DNA of 64,000 nt from Streptomyces flavotricini (GCF_020639365.1 NZ_JAINUL010000001.1:1353344-1417343), one strand, 5' to 3'. Counted from the stretch's first letter, positions 41,019-52,089 are shown. Notes: generated by a model not told the origin, from the letters alone. Program-made: numbers and translations.

Positions 41019-41417
41019 TCAACCCCAGGTACGGGAGCAGAGCACCAGCCGGTAGCCGTCCGGGTCGGCGACGGTGACTCCGTGCTCGTCCCAGTACGGG
41101 TTGTGCGCGGCGACGCGCGTGCCGCCGTGCTCGACGAGCCGGCGGACGAGGTCCTCGTCGGGCGCCTCGCCCAGGTAGACGACGAAGAGGTCGTCCACGG
41201 TGGGGGCGGGCACGATCGGGTTCTCGGGATCGTGGGTGAGCTCGAAGTGCCAACCGCCTCCGGCCGGACCGACCATGAGCAGGTCGTGTGCGCCGGGCAC
41301 GCGCTCGGTGCTGCGCCACTGCACTTCCAGGCCGAGTCCGTCGACGTAGAACCGCTCGGCGGCCTTCAGGTCGAGGGAGGGGCGGGCGACGCGGACATGG
41401 GTACGTGAATTGATCAT
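41019..41417 (-). CDS. VOC (glyoxalase/bleomycin-resistance) family protein
   Basis: A 132-residue VOC protein: ARPSLDLKAAERFYVDGLGL (first beta-alpha motif), WHFELTHDPENPI and, near the end, DEHGVTVADPDGYRLVLCSR (second motif with a metal-ligand Glu/Asp region). Such proteins are metal-dependent isomerases, dioxygenases or drug-binding proteins. ATG 41417 is chosen on alignment with the usual start of the fold; the ribosome site is weak. No linked pathway. Confidence 0.82.
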   Translation of the reverse strand: MINSRTHVRVARPSLDLKAAERFYVDGLGLEVQWRSTERVPGAHDLLMVGPAGGGWHFELTHDPENPIVPAPTVDDLFVVYLGEAPDEDLVRRLVEHGGTRVAAHNPYWDEHGVTVADPDGYRLVLCSRTWG

Positions 41418-41501
41418 GGCGCAGAGGGTACGGGCGCGCATGGGCCCGGGCCAGAGGGCCCGGGCAGGGTGTGGCAGGTCGGTGTGGGGCCGCGGGTCCC
41501 G

Positions 41502-41924
41502 TCAGCGCAGGGTCATGGAGACGTGGTGGGCATCGATGCGGAAGCCGTTGCGCAGGTAGGTCCGGTGCGCGGCGTGGCGCTGGTGGCCCGTGTCGAGGTG
41601 GAACTCCTCGCACCCTTCGTCGGCCGCGATGGCCTTCAGGGCCGTGAGCATGCGGCTGCCGAGTCCCCGGCCGCGGACGGCCTCGTCGGCGACGAGGTCG
41701 TCCAGGTACAGGATGCGGCCCGAGATCATCGTGTGCATGACGCGGAAGCCCGCGGCGACGCACACCTCGCCGTCCTCCTCCAGGTAGACGATGCGGTAGC
41801 CCTCCGCGGACTGCGTCCGCCAGCGCTCGGCGAACCCGTCCTCGTCCAGGTGCGGGCGCAGCTGCGAGAAGACCGGCCAGCAGCGGCGTACGGCGCTCTC
41901 GTCCTCGGCAAAGATCACATCCAT
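41502..41924 (-). CDS. GNAT-family N-acetyltransferase
   Basis: A 140-residue acetyltransferase. Acetyl-CoA pyrophosphate-binding loop DEAVRGRGLGSRMLTALKAI; preceding strand YLDDLVAD; final strand and helix FHLDTGHQRHAAHRTYLRNG. The acceptor is unknown. ATG 41924 starts at a typical GNAT N-terminus (MDVIFAEDESAVRR). It is close to the VOC gene (84 bp) in the same orientation. Confidence 0.82.
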   Translation of the reverse strand: MDVIFAEDESAVRRCWPVFSQLRPHLDEDGFAERWRTQSAEGYRIVYLEEDGEVCVAAGFRVMHTMISGRILYLDDLVADEAVRGRGLGSRMLTALKAIAADEGCEEFHLDTGHQRHAAHRTYLRNGFRIDAHHVSMTLR

Positions 41925-42233
41925 GCCAGAAGGGTCGCACGCCGCCGCGAACTCGCGTCCACCGCGGGCCTGATCCGCCCTCTTTGCCGTCAGGTCCCGT
42001 GGGGTGGCGGGCAGGAGGGCCCGGCGTCGGGGCCGCCCTGCCGAAGGCGTCGAGATCGAGCCCTTCCGGGAGTTCGGCGCATGGAGCGGCGCGCGGCGGG
42101 GCACCGATGCCCGCGTGCCCCTGTCGGAGCGGGGACGTTGCGCCCGCCTCCGGTGGCCGCGCGCGACCGCCCGTACCACCTGCCGACGCGACAGGGTCCC
42201 GCTGCACCGTCGCGGGGCCGAAGGAGGCGTGAC
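41925..42233. other. Intergenic region between divergent GNAT and AraC genes
   Basis: I see no gene, repeat or clear promoter in these 309 bases apart from the ribosome site AAGGAGG just before 42234. Confidence 0.4.
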
Positions 42234-43172
42234 ATGCCGGCCGGCTTATCCCCCTCGCCCCGGGCCCTCACCAGGGACGCCTGCCCTCACGGCACCTGGG
42301 AGGTGGTCCGCGGCCGGCCTCATCCGCGGCTGCGGCCGGGTGTGCGCGGGTACCGGGGCTACCGCATGGACCTCGGGTACGGGCGCCGCCGGCTGGAGGT
42401 GCCGGACGCCTGCGTCTCGCTGGTCTTCAACCTCGCCGGCCCGGTGTGGGTGACGCTCGGCACGCGGGTCGACGCGATCGCCCGCCCCTACACCTCGCTC
42501 GTCTCCGGCCTCCAGACCCGGCCCACGTTCGGTGAACACGCGGGCCGGGTGGAGGGTGTGGAGGTGCTCCTCGCGCCATGGGCGGCGTTCGGACTCCTGG
42601 GACAGCCCATGAGCGACCTGGCCGACCGGATGGCCGATCCGGGCGAGCTCCTCGGCCGGCGGGCCGATCTGCTGGCCGAGGCCCTGTACGAAGCGGTGGG
42701 ATGGGAGCCGCGCTTCGCCCTGCTGGACGCCACGCTCCGCACCTGGACGGAGGCGACGCGCGCGGGTGCCGCCGAGCCGCTGCGCCGTGCGTGGGGGGAG
42801 TTGCTGCGCAGCGGTGGCAGCCTCCCCGTCGAGGAACTGGCCGTACGTGCCGGCCGCGGCAAGCGGCGGCTGGAGTACCTCTTCCGGGAGCAGATCGGTC
42901 TGACGCCGAAGACGGCGGCGCGCGTGCTGCGCTTCCAGCGCACGCTGTGGCTCGTCGACCACGGCGGCCGCCCGCTCGCCGACGTGGCCGTCGCCTGCGG
43001 GTTCAGCGATCAGGCCCATATGAACCGGGAGTTCAAGGCGATGAGCGGGCGCACGCCGCGGCGGTTCCGCTCGGAGCGGGGCGCCGCCCTGCCCGGCGGC
43101 CCGGCCGGGGTCGACCGGGTGGCCGGGCAGGTCACCAGCATCGTGCTGCCCGACCGGTTCAGTCGATCTTGA
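42234..43172 (+). CDS. AraC-family transcriptional regulator
   Basis: A 312-residue regulator. Residues 1-190 are a sensor domain (GVRGYRGYRMDLGYGRRRLE, VPDACVSLVFNLAGPVWVTL). The C-terminal 100 residues carry the two AraC helix-turn-helix motifs: LPVEELAVRAGRGKRRLEYL and RPLADVAVACGFSDQAHMNR, then EFKAMSGRTPRRFRSERG. AAGGAGG lies 8 bases before ATG 42234. It overlaps the convergent inhibitor gene by 14 bases at its end. No obvious target. Confidence 0.86.
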   Translation: MPAGLSPSPRALTRDACPHGTWEVVRGRPHPRLRPGVRGYRGYRMDLGYGRRRLEVPDACVSLVFNLAGPVWVTLGTRVDAIARPYTSLVSGLQTRPTFGEHAGRVEGVEVLLAPWAAFGLLGQPMSDLADRMADPGELLGRRADLLAEALYEAVGWEPRFALLDATLRTWTEATRAGAAEPLRRAWGELLRSGGSLPVEELAVRAGRGKRRLEYLFREQIGLTPKTAARVLRFQRTLWLVDHGGRPLADVAVACGFSDQAHMNREFKAMSGRTPRRFRSERGAALPGGPAGVDRVAGQVTSIVLPDRFSRS

Positions 43173-43719
43173 TGGAGCTGACCCGGTTGTCCCATCCGCT
43201 GCGCATCGAGTCCTCGATGTGGTTCGGGCCGGTGTTGCCGGGGTACCAGTACCCGCCGCCGCCCGGGTTCTCGGCGAGGTGGGCCGTGCAGGCACCGGTC
43301 CAGTAGGAGGACGTGGAGTTGTCGAAGCTGTAGGCGGAGAGGTTCTGCCAGTACCCGCGGTCGTAGAACTTCAGGTCGCGGCCCCCCTTGCCCGTGTACT
43401 GGTACAGGTCCAGCGGTGTGGAGCAGGCTGCGAGGACCTGCCGCGTCGTCGCGGTGGCGCGCAATTGCCTTTCCCGCGCCTCCTGTTCGGAGGCCGTACG
43501 GAAGCACTCCACCGCCCCGCGGCCCTGCCAGACCATGCAGACCCTGGCCTCGCCCCAGTCGCCGGACAGATCCAGGGTCCGCCCCTCGAACGAGGCGTAC
43601 CGGGCCGTGGCGTCCGCAGCGGGGCCGGTGGCCGCTCCTGCGGGTGCACCGAGGAGCGCGGAAGCCGCGAGCGTTCCCACCGCGACGACGCCGAACGCCG
43701 CCTTGCGCGTATCGAACAC
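43159..43719 (-). CDS. Secreted peptidase-inhibitor I36-like protein
   Basis: A 186-residue exported protein (signal MFDTRKAAFGVVAVGTLAAS..., cleavage near APAGAA). The C-terminal half (about 95-186), CSTPLDLYQYTGKGGRDLKF through DNRVSSIKID, has the Tyr/Trp/Gly-rich pattern of the I36 (SMPI-like, beta/gamma-crystallin) family of metallopeptidase inhibitors. Several Cys residues (VCMVW, VECF, ACSTP, GACTAH) could form disulphides. GTG 43719 is preceded by AAGGGA. The next gene is a subtilisin inhibitor, so two unlike secreted inhibitors lie side by side. Confidence 0.65.
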   Translation of the reverse strand: MFDTRKAAFGVVAVGTLAASALLGAPAGAATGPAADATARYASFEGRTLDLSGDWGEARVCMVWQGRGAVECFRTASEQEARERQLRATATTRQVLAACSTPLDLYQYTGKGGRDLKFYDRGYWQNLSAYSFDNSTSSYWTGACTAHLAENPGGGGYWYPGNTGPNHIEDSMRSGWDNRVSSIKID

Positions 43720-43893
43720 GGAATGCGTCCCTTCACGAGGTACCGCCCGGCATCTGCCGGGCAGCCCCCATCCTGGGACCCCCGCCGCCCCGCCTTCTTG
43801 AACAAACGCGCACCCCGCCGCACGAAGCGAACGGTGGCCGGACGGGTGGCCGGAGCCGATCCCCCGACGTCGCGGCCGGTCGGCCCGGTGGCG

Positions 43894-44319
43894 TCAGAAC
43901 GCGTAGACCGGGTTGCCGTTCAGGGTCGCGGACATCGCGCACGCGTTGGAGAAGGTGTGCTTCCACGCGACGTGGGCCCCGCGCCACACGCCGTCGGCCG
44001 TGACGGTGACGGGGTCGTAGTGCATCGGACAGGCGCGGTCCGGGTTCGGCGCGGCCAGCAGGCGGTTGAACTCGCCGCCGGTGGCGTTGAGGGCGTCGCA
44101 CGCGGCCCTGGGGGCGGGGTGCGTGCCCTCGGCGGCGTAGGCGCAGCTGAGGGTGGTGGCCCTCAGGACCGTACCGGTGGCGGCGTTGTCCCCCTGGGTG
44201 ACGGTGAAGACCATGGCGGAGGGGGCGTACAGGCTGTCGGGGCTCGCCTCCGCCGCACCCGTGGCGCCGGCGAGGCAGAGGAGAGCGGCGGCGGAGACGG
44301 TGGCCAAGCGGTGACGCAT
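43894..44319 (-). CDS. Subtilisin inhibitor-like protein (SSI family)
   Basis: A 141-residue exported protein of the Streptomyces subtilisin-inhibitor family (I16). Signal peptide 1-28 (ATVSAAALLCLAGATGAAEA). Mature features: MVFTVTQGD, LSCAYAAEGTHPAPRAACDA, PNPDRACPMHYDPVTVTADG with the reactive-site loop CPM-H, and HTFSNACAMSA. The four Cys of the two disulphides are in place. The P1 residue appears to be Met, favouring subtilisin-like targets. It acts outside the cell, guarding secreted proteases. The ribosome site before ATG 44319 is weak. Confidence 0.9.
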   Translation of the reverse strand: MRHRLATVSAAALLCLAGATGAAEASPDSLYAPSAMVFTVTQGDNAATGTVLRATTLSCAYAAEGTHPAPRAACDALNATGGEFNRLLAAPNPDRACPMHYDPVTVTADGVWRGAHVAWKHTFSNACAMSATLNGNPVYAF

Positions 44320-44914
44320 GAGAAGACTCGCTTTCGATTCGAAGGTGATTAGGGGCGCTACGTCTTTCATGTAGCGCTCAACTGAGGCTGAGCCTGCCAG
44401 GCATGAAGGTCCGCTGCACATCGGCGGTCGATTTACGGACAGTTGGTTCGCATATCGGTGAGGAGAGGTGTGTTCGCCCAGCTCGCGCCGGGTACCCGCA
44501 GGCCCGCACCACGCGGGGGCGCACCGCATCGACCGGCGCGACGCCGTCTCCCGTACCTCCTGCCCAGGTGACGGCCACTCACGGTTCACCGAACGTCCCC
44601 TCAGAGTGACCGGATCGGTGCGGTCGCCCCCGCGGGGGCCGAACCACCCGCGCCCCACCGGTGGTCACAGGCCTCCCGTGAGCTCCTCCGTTTCTTCCGT
44701 TTCTGCAAGCCGCCGTTCGTCGCTCCCCCGGCCGACAACGAGGGCGTCAAGGCGGTCCCGCGGGCGGGGAGGCCCGCTTCGCCCCGAGCCTCCCGCTCGA
44801 ACGCGTCGTCTCCGACGCCTCGCTGGTGCGCCGCCGGCAGGGTGTCTCACCTTTGGGTCCGAATGGTGGACCCAGCTCGCCGGTGGGCGACCGTGCGTCC
44901 TAGGGTGGCCCGTG
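44320..44914. other. Long intergenic region upstream of the metE riboswitch
   Basis: No gene is convincing in these 595 bases. An inverted repeat GCGCTAC-N9-GTAGCGC lies at 44355-44377, upstream of the inhibitor gene. TAGGGT at 44901-44906 is a good -10 box for the riboswitch transcript; no clear -35 box was found. The middle part is ordinary GC-rich DNA without repeats. Confidence 0.5.
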
Positions 44915-45112
44915 CAGCTGGTTCGCCCCCGTCAGCCGGGCGGGAGCGTCGTAAGAGGGAACCCGGTGGGAATCCGGGACTGCCCCGCAGCGGTGAGCGG
45001 GAACGACCGCCGTCATACGCACTGGGACCGGACAACGGTCCTGGGAAGCGACGGCCAGTAGGTGCCCGCCGGGAGACCGGCAGGCGTGCCCGCGAGTCCG
45101 AAGACCTGCCCG
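44915..45112 (+). promoter_or_regulatory. Cobalamin (B12) riboswitch
   Basis: The conserved cobalamin-aptamer strings are present: AAGAGGGAACCCGGTG-GGAATCCGGGACTGCCCCGCAGCGGTG (44953-44996), followed by a variable arm and then GTCCGAAGACCTGCC (45096-45110), the B12-box partner. The aptamer ends about 180 bp before metE. A hairpin CCGCACG-N11-CGTGCGG (45117-45141) follows directly and may be the expression platform. Cells with enough B12 should shut off the B12-independent MetE. The boundaries are approximate. Confidence 0.93.
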
Positions 45113-45290
45113 TTGCCCGCACGCGGACGATTCCCGTGCGGACATCCCGGTGACCTCGTGGGCGGGTCGGCGTACACAGCGAGCGGCACGTGCGGTGTTC
45201 CCCCGCGACGTGGTCCGCACGTTCTGCCGTTCCTTCGCGTCCGCGTCCCCCACCGGGGTGTTCAGGACACATCTCGCGAAGGAGAGTTCC

Positions 45291-47615
45291 GTGACAGCGA
45301 AGCCCGCAGCCGCGGCAGCACGAGCCACCGTGTACGGCTACCCCCGCCAGGGGCGGAACCGCGAACTGAAGAAGGCCGTCGAGGGCTACTGGAGGGGCAG
45401 CGTCACCGCCAACGCCCTCCGGGAGACTGCAGCCGACCTGCGTCGCTCGAACTGGCGGCAGCTGGCCGATGCCGGCATCACCGAGGTTCCGACCGGCGAT
45501 TTCTCGTACTACGACCACGTCCTGGACACCAGCGTCATGGTCGGCGCCGTCCCCGAGCGGCACCGCGCGGCGGTCGCCGCCGACACCCTCGACGGCTACT
45601 TCGCGATGGCCCGCGGCACCCAGGACGTCGCCCCGCTCGAGATGACCAAGTGGTTCGACACGAACTACCACTACCTGGTCCCCGAACTCGGCCCGGACAC
45701 CGCCTTCACCCCCGATTCCGCCCGGCAGGTCGCCGAGCTGGAGCAGGCCCTCGGGCTCGGGCACACGGCCCGCCCGGTCCTGGTCGGTCCCGTCACCTAC
45801 CTGCTGCTGGCCAAGCCCGCCCCGGGCGTGGCCGCCGACTTCCAGCCGATCACGCTGCTCGACCGGCTGCTGCCCGTCTACGCCCGCGTCCTCGCCGACC
45901 TGCGGGCCGCCGGCGCCGAGTGGGTGCAGCTCGACGAGCCCGCCCTGGTCCAGGACCGCACCCCGGCCGACCTGAACGCCGCCGCCCGCGCCTACCGCGA
46001 GCTCGGCGCGCTGGCCGACCGGCCCAAGGTGCTCGTCGCCTCGTACTTCGACCGGCTCGGCGACGCCCTCCCGGTGCTGGCCGCGGCCCCCGTCGAAGGC
46101 CTCGCCCTCGACTTCACAGGACGCGGCGCCGCGAACCTCGCCGACCTCGCCGCGGTCGGCGGGCTGCCCGGCAAGCGGCTCGTCGCCGGCGTGGTCAACG
46201 GCCGCAACATCTGGATCAACGACCACCAGAAGTCCCTGACCACCCTCGGCACCCTCCTGGGCCTCGCCGACCGGGTGGACGTCGCCGCGTCCTGCTCGCT
46301 CCTGCACGTCCCGCTCGACGCGACCGCCGAACGCGACATCGATCCGCAGATCCTGCGCTGGCTCGCCTTCGCCCGCCAGAAGACCATCGAGGTCGCCACC
46401 CTGGCCCGCGGGCTCGCCCGGGGCACCGGCGCCATCGCGGCCGAACTCGCCGCCAACCGTGCCGACCTGGCCTCACGCGCCGGCTCGGCCATCACCCACG
46501 ACCCCGCCGTGCGCGCCCGTACCGCCGCGATCACCGATGCCGACGGACGGCGCTCGCAGCCCTACGCACGGCGGACGGCGGCCCAGCGCGCCCTCCTCGG
46601 GCTGCCCCAGCTGCCGACGACGACCATCGGCTCGTTCCCCCAGACGAACGAGCTGCGCACCGCCCGCGCCGACCTGCGGGCCGGCCGCATCGACACCGGG
46701 GACTACGAGGAGCGGATCAAGGACGAGATCCGCGAGGTGCTCTCCTTCCAGGAGAAGACCGGCATCGACGTGCTCGTGCACGGTGAACCGGAACGGAACG
46801 ACATGGTGCAGTACTTCGCCGAGCGGCTCACGGGCTACCTGGCCACCCGGCACGGCTGGGTGCAGTCCTACGGCACCCGCTACGTCCGCCCGCCGGTACT
46901 GGCCGGGGACGTCTCCCGCCCCGAGCCGATGACCGTGCGCTGGACCTCGTACGCCCGATCGCAGACGGCCAAGCCCGTCAAGGGGATGCTGACCGGCCCG
47001 GTCACCATGCTCGCCTGGTCCTTCGTACGGGACGACCAGCCGCCCGGGGACACCGCCCGCCAGGTGGCCCTCGCCCTGCGCGACGAGGTCGACGACCTCG
47101 AGGCCGCCGGTACTTCGGTCATCCAGGTCGACGAACCCGCCCTGCGCGAGACCCTGCCGCTGCGCGCGGCGGACCACCCGGAGTACCTCGCCTGGGCCAC
47201 GGAGTCCTTCCGTCTCACCACCAGCGGTGTCCGGCCGGACACCCAGATCCACACCCACATGTGCTACGCGGAGTTCGGCGACATCGTCCAGGCCATCGAC
47301 GACCTCGACGCCGACGTCATCAGCCTGGAGGCCGCCCGCTCCCACATGCAGGTCGCCGGCGAACTGGCGCGGCACGGCTACTCCCGTGAGGCCGGGCCGG
47401 GCGTCTGGGACATCCACTCCCCGCGCGTCCCGAGCACGGGGGAAGTGGCGGCCCTGCTCCGCGAGGGGCTCGCGGCCATCCCCGCCGAACGGCTGTGGGT
47501 CAACCCCGACTGCGGGCTGAAGACCCGCGGCTGGCCCGAGACCCGCGCCTGTCTGGAGAACCTCGTCGCGGCCGCGCGTGAGGTGCGCGCGGAGCTCACG
47601 GGCGACCACTCCTGA
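45291..47615 (+). CDS. metE: Cobalamin-independent methionine synthase
   Basis: A 774-residue enzyme that makes methionine from homocysteine and 5-methyltetrahydropteroyl-triglutamate. The N-terminal barrel starts [20 protein letters not shown]. The C-terminal catalytic barrel carries [37 protein letters not shown] and the zinc ligands His and Cys in [15 protein letters not shown] and Cys in [12 protein letters not shown]. Full length for the family. GTG 45291 follows AAGGAG by 8 bases. It is controlled by the upstream cobalamin riboswitch, the usual switch between MetE and B12-dependent MetH in Streptomyces. A terminator follows at 47626. Confidence 0.95.
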   Translation: MTAKPAAAAARATVYGYPRQGRNRELKKAVEGYWRGSVTANALRETAADLRRSNWRQLADAGITEVPTGDFSYYDHVLDTSVMVGAVPERHRAAVAADTLDGYFAMARGTQDVAPLEMTKWFDTNYHYLVPELGPDTAFTPDSARQVAELEQALGLGHTARPVLVGPVTYLLLAKPAPGVAADFQPITLLDRLLPVYARVLADLRAAGAEWVQLDEPALVQDRTPADLNAAARAYRELGALADRPKVLVASYFDRLGDALPVLAAAPVEGLALDFTGRGAANLADLAAVGGLPGKRLVAGVVNGRNIWINDHQKSLTTLGTLLGLADRVDVAASCSLLHVPLDATAERDIDPQILRWLAFARQKTIEVATLARGLARGTGAIAAELAANRADLASRAGSAITHDPAVRARTAAITDADGRRSQPYARRTAAQRALLGLPQLPTTTIGSFPQTNELRTARADLRAGRIDTGDYEERIKDEIREVLSFQEKTGIDVLVHGEPERNDMVQYFAERLTGYLATRHGWVQSYGTRYVRPPVLAGDVSRPEPMTVRWTSYARSQTAKPVKGMLTGPVTMLAWSFVRDDQPPGDTARQVALALRDEVDDLEAAGTSVIQVDEPALRETLPLRAADHPEYLAWATESFRLTTSGVRPDTQIHTHMCYAEFGDIVQAIDDLDADVISLEAARSHMQVAGELARHGYSREAGPGVWDIHSPRVPSTGEVAALLREGLAAIPAERLWVNPDCGLKTRGWPETRACLENLVAAAREVRAELTGDHS

Positions 47616-47625
47616 CGCAGGGGTT

Positions 47626-47658
47626 CCGGGTCGGACGCACGACGGGCGTCCGACCCGG
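47626..47658. terminator. Terminator hairpin after metE
   Basis: CCGGGTCGGACGC-ACGACGG-GCGTCCGACCCGG is a perfect 13-bp stem with a 7-base loop, 11 bases after the metE stop and before the convergent regulator end at 47694. Confidence 0.8.
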
Positions 47659-47693
47659 GCCCGGGAGGCCGGCGGGTGCGGAGGGCGTGGTCG

Positions 47694-49121
47694 TCACTGC
47701 GCGCGGTCGGCGACCTGGTACGGGACGAAGGTGCTGCTGTTCTCGTCGACGGCGAGCGGGCGCCCCAGCGGAGGCACCGCGCGCTGCGGACAGTCCAGGC
47801 GCTCGCACAGCCGGCAGCCCATGCCGATGGGCGTGTCGGCCGCGGTGTTGTCCAGGTCGAGGCCGTCGGAGTAGACGAGCCGCGAGGCGTGCCGGATCTC
47901 GCAGCCCAGCCCGATCGCGAAGGTCTTGCCCGGTTCCCCCCAGCCGGCGCGTTGGCGGGTGACGGCGCGGGCGGTCCACAGGTGGCGCTGCCCGTCGGGC
48001 ATGGCGGCGACCTGGACGTGGATGCGGCCGGGTGCCGCGAAGGCCTCGTAGATGTTCCACAGCGGGCAGGTGCCGCCCGCTCTGGAGAAGTGGAACCCGG
48101 TCGCGGACTGCCGCTTGGACATGTTCCCGGCCCGGTCCACGCGCACGAAGGAGAACGGCACCCCGCGCAGCCTGGGCCGTTGGAGGGTGCTGAGCCGGTG
48201 GCAGACCGTCTCGTACCCCAGCCCGAACCGGTCGGTGAGCCGCTCGATGTCGTAGCGGAATTCCTCGGCGGCCGCGTGGAAGGCCCGGTACGGGAGGATC
48301 AGGGCCGCGGCGAAGTAGTTGGCGATGCCGATCCGGGCCAGACCGTGCGCGGTGGACCCGGCCGGGAAGTCCTGCGACGCACACCGGTCCAGCTCGTCGG
48401 CGTGCTCCAGCAGGGCGAGCTGCGTCGCCATCCGGAACGCCTGCTGCCCCGGCCGCAGCCGGGCGGACAGCTGCAGCGTCCGGCTCTGTTCGTCGTAGCG
48501 GTGCAGCCGGTCGCAGTCGGCGCTCACCCGTACCCCGTGTACGTCGGCGAGGCGCGCGGACAGGGTCCGGACCACCTCTCCGGGGCGGATCCGGATCGCG
48601 CGGGCCAGTTCCTCGGCGGCGAGGTCGGTGTCGTGGAGGTAGTTCTGGCGGCGGTAGAAGAACTCCCGGATCTCCTCGTGCGCGGAGCGCGGAACGGCCC
48701 CTGCGGCGGCACCGGCCGCACCCGGCACCGCGTCCCGCCCGCCCTCCGCGCCGGCCAGGCTCTCGGCCAGGACCTGCGAACGCCGTCCGAGGTCCAGCAA
48801 CACCTGCGCGACCGCCGGCATCCGCGAGGCCAGCTCGGCGAGGTCCGAGGCGGAGACCCGGGCCTCGGCGACCTCTCCGGCCAAGGCCTCGCGCAGGTCC
48901 GCGACGAGGCGGCCGGTGTCCCGCTCCGAGAAGAAGCCCGGATCGACCCCGAAGGCTTCCGTCAGCCGCAGCAGTACGGGCACGGTGAGCGGGCGGGAGT
49001 CGTGCTCCATCTGGTTCAGATAGCTGGGCGAGATGGCGAGGACCCTGGCCAGATCGACCTGGCTCATCCGCCGCTCCTCGCGCAGCCTGCGCAGCCGCGC
49101 GCCCGCGTACGTCTTGCTCAC
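47694..49121 (-). CDS. RamB-type regulator of acetate/glyoxylate genes
   Basis: A 475-residue regulator. Residues 1-65 are an XRE helix-turn-helix ([40 protein letters not shown]). A long middle region has the IrrE-like/short-chain-acyl regulator fold, and the C-terminus shows a Cys-rich block ([19 protein letters not shown]) typical of the RamB/ClgR-like 'short-chain fatty acyl transcriptional regulator' family. Its position divergent from isocitrate lyase matches the family's known role in repressing acetate and glyoxylate genes in actinobacteria. GGAGG lies 5 bases before GTG 49121. Confidence 0.88.
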   Translation of the reverse strand: MSKTYAGARLRRLREERRMSQVDLARVLAISPSYLNQMEHDSRPLTVPVLLRLTEAFGVDPGFFSERDTGRLVADLREALAGEVAEARVSASDLAELASRMPAVAQVLLDLGRRSQVLAESLAGAEGGRDAVPGAAGAAAGAVPRSAHEEIREFFYRRQNYLHDTDLAAEELARAIRIRPGEVVRTLSARLADVHGVRVSADCDRLHRYDEQSRTLQLSARLRPGQQAFRMATQLALLEHADELDRCASQDFPAGSTAHGLARIGIANYFAAALILPYRAFHAAAEEFRYDIERLTDRFGLGYETVCHRLSTLQRPRLRGVPFSFVRVDRAGNMSKRQSATGFHFSRAGGTCPLWNIYEAFAAPGRIHVQVAAMPDGQRHLWTARAVTRQRAGWGEPGKTFAIGLGCEIRHASRLVYSDGLDLDNTAADTPIGMGCRLCERLDCPQRAVPPLGRPLAVDENSSTFVPYQVADRAQ

Positions 49122-49152
49122 CGGACCTCCCCTGGTGCCGAGCGGCCAGCCT

Positions 49153-49432
49153 ATGCGCAGAGCCGCATCGGAGAGCCTTCGCATCCTTGGCAAAACCTCG
49201 CGAAAAGATGCGCAGAACTTGGCATGCGTCCCCGATTGATGGCACTGGGTGTCACTGGGAGAGTCGTCCTGCGGCCCGCCGGACCAGGCGGCACGAACGG
49301 AACCGACGGAACCGAGTCACGCCCTGACATCGGCAACCCCGACCGGTTCCGACGGGTGGCACGGCACCATTGCTCAGCTCGTCCCACGCAACGGGGCGGC
49401 GGGCCGCGATCTCATATGTGGCACCTGGTGCC
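49153..49432. promoter_or_regulatory. Regulatory region between RamB-like gene and aceA
   Basis: This 370-bp gap holds direct repeats ATGCGCAGA (49153-49161 and 49208-49216) and TTGGCA (49187-49192 and 49219-49224), and a palindrome GGCACC-T-GGTGCC at 49420-49432 about 60 bases before isocitrate lyase. RamB of Corynebacterium binds TTTGCAAA-like boxes; TTGGCAAAAC at 49187 is the nearest match. No other gene is seen here. Confidence 0.4.
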
Positions 49433-49494
49433 AATTCTTCGCACCTTTGACGTGCGGGGGCATTCCCGAGCGACTCATGGAGACGGTGACGGTC

Positions 49495-50784
<1,290 letters not shown>

Positions 50785-50793
50785 GGGGTGTCC

Positions 50794-50819
50794 GTTCCGG
50801 GCCGTCGACCGCCCGGAAC
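50794..50819. terminator. Hairpin between aceA and malate synthase
   Basis: GTTCCGGGC-CGTCGACC-GCCCGGAAC, a 9-bp perfect stem, starts 10 bases after the aceA stop. No T-run follows, so it may attenuate or protect the mRNA and not fully terminate. Confidence 0.55.
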
Positions 50820-50961
50820 CTCGCACGCACCACCGCGCCGCAGGCCGGGGTACCCGAGAACGAGAAGCACTCGGGCACCTCTCCGGCACCGCCACCCACG
50901 TTCCCCGAAGGCCGGAGGAGCCATCTCCGTCCGGCCGTCCCGTCTCCTGGAGGAGACCCGC

Positions 50962-52089
50962 ATGTCCGTCCACGCACCGACCCGCCGCGTCGAGGTACTC
51001 GGGACACCGGGCGACCGCCACGACGAGATCCTGACCCCCGAGGCCCTGGACTTCATCACCCGGCTCGACGACGCGTTCCGCTCCCGGCGCCTGGAGTTCC
51101 TCAAGGAGCGCGTCCGCCGCTCGACCCACCTGACCGGCGGCACCCCCCTCGTCTTCCCCCTCGCCACCCGCGCGATCCGGCACGACTCCGAGTGGAGGGT
51201 CGCGCCGCCGGCGCCGGGTCTCACCGACCGCCGCGTCGAGATCACCGGACCGCCGGACCGCCGGATGGCGGTGGACGCCCTCAACTCCGGCGCCCGGGTG
51301 TGGATGGCAGACCTCGAAGACGCCACCTCGCCCACCTGGGACAACGTCATCGGCGGCCAGTTGACCCTGCTCGACGTGATCGAGCGGCGGATCGACTTCA
51401 CCACCCCGGGGGGCAGGGAGTACCGGCTCGGGTCGGACCTCGCGACCATCATGGTCCGCCCTCGCGGCTGGCACCTCCTCGAAGAACACCTGGAGATCGA
51501 CGGCCGTCCCGTGTCCGCCTCGCTCGTGGACTTCGGTCTGTACTTCCTCCACAAGGAACGCGAGGCCGAGGACGGCTTCGACGGCTCCTGGGTCGCCCAC
51601 CCCGGCCTCGCCCCCGTCTGCCGCGAAGTCTTCGACGACGTCCTGGGAGAGCGTCCGAACCAGCCGGAGCGCACGCGCGAGGATGCCGAAGTCACCGCCG
51701 CCGAACCGCTGTCGGTCCGCCGGATCACCGCCCCGCCGACCTCCGAAGGCATCCGCTCCCACGTGGCCGTCGCACTGCGCTACTTCGACGCCTGGCTCCG
51801 GGGCCGCGGAGCCGTCGCCCTGAACGGGCTCATGGAGGACGCGGCGACCGCCGAGATCGCCCGCGTCCAGATCTGGCAGTGGCTGCGCCACGACAGGGCG
51901 GAACGCTCCGCGGTCCTCGACCTCCTCGACGCCGAATGCGAGGCGCTGGCGGAAGAGGACCCGCAGGCCCTGGTCACCGAGGCCCGCGAGCTCTTCGTGC
52001 ACACCGCGCTCTCCCCCGGCCTGCCCGCCTTCTTCACCCCCGGGGCCTACACCCGCCACCTCGTCCGCCGGACGGAGGCCCGATCGTGA
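50962..52089 (+). CDS. Malate synthase A with catalytic core deleted in frame
   Basis: Starts as a normal malate synthase A (MSVHAPTRRVEVLGTPGDRH, LEDATSPTWDNVIGGQLTLL, TIMVRPRGWHLLEEHLEIDG) and ends normally (DEFVHTA-like LFVHTALSPGLPAFFTPGAY). It has only 375 residues where relatives have about 530-540. The break is at residue 197/198, where DFGLYFLH is joined directly to KEREAEDGFDGSWVAHPGL. In relatives about 160 residues lie between these, including the family signature GLN-G-WDY-F and most Mg-binding and catalytic residues of the TIM barrel. The reading frame is kept and the ribosome site (GGAGGAG, 8 bases) is strong. As it stands it should not make malate from glyoxylate. Assembly collapse is an alternative. 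Confidence 0.85.
   Translation: MSVHAPTRRVEVLGTPGDRHDEILTPEALDFITRLDDAFRSRRLEFLKERVRRSTHLTGGTPLVFPLATRAIRHDSEWRVAPPAPGLTDRRVEITGPPDRRMAVDALNSGARVWMADLEDATSPTWDNVIGGQLTLLDVIERRIDFTTPGGREYRLGSDLATIMVRPRGWHLLEEHLEIDGRPVSASLVDFGLYFLHKEREAEDGFDGSWVAHPGLAPVCREVFDDVLGERPNQPERTREDAEVTAAEPLSVRRITAPPTSEGIRSHVAVALRYFDAWLRGRGAVALNGLMEDAATAEIARVQIWQWLRHDRAERSAVLDLLDAECEALAEEDPQALVTEARELFVHTALSPGLPAFFTPGAYTRHLVRRTEARS

Noticed and set aside
44403..44609. A 68-residue frame upstream of the riboswitch
   Set aside because: No ribosome site, no known motif, and composition not different from random GC-rich sequence.
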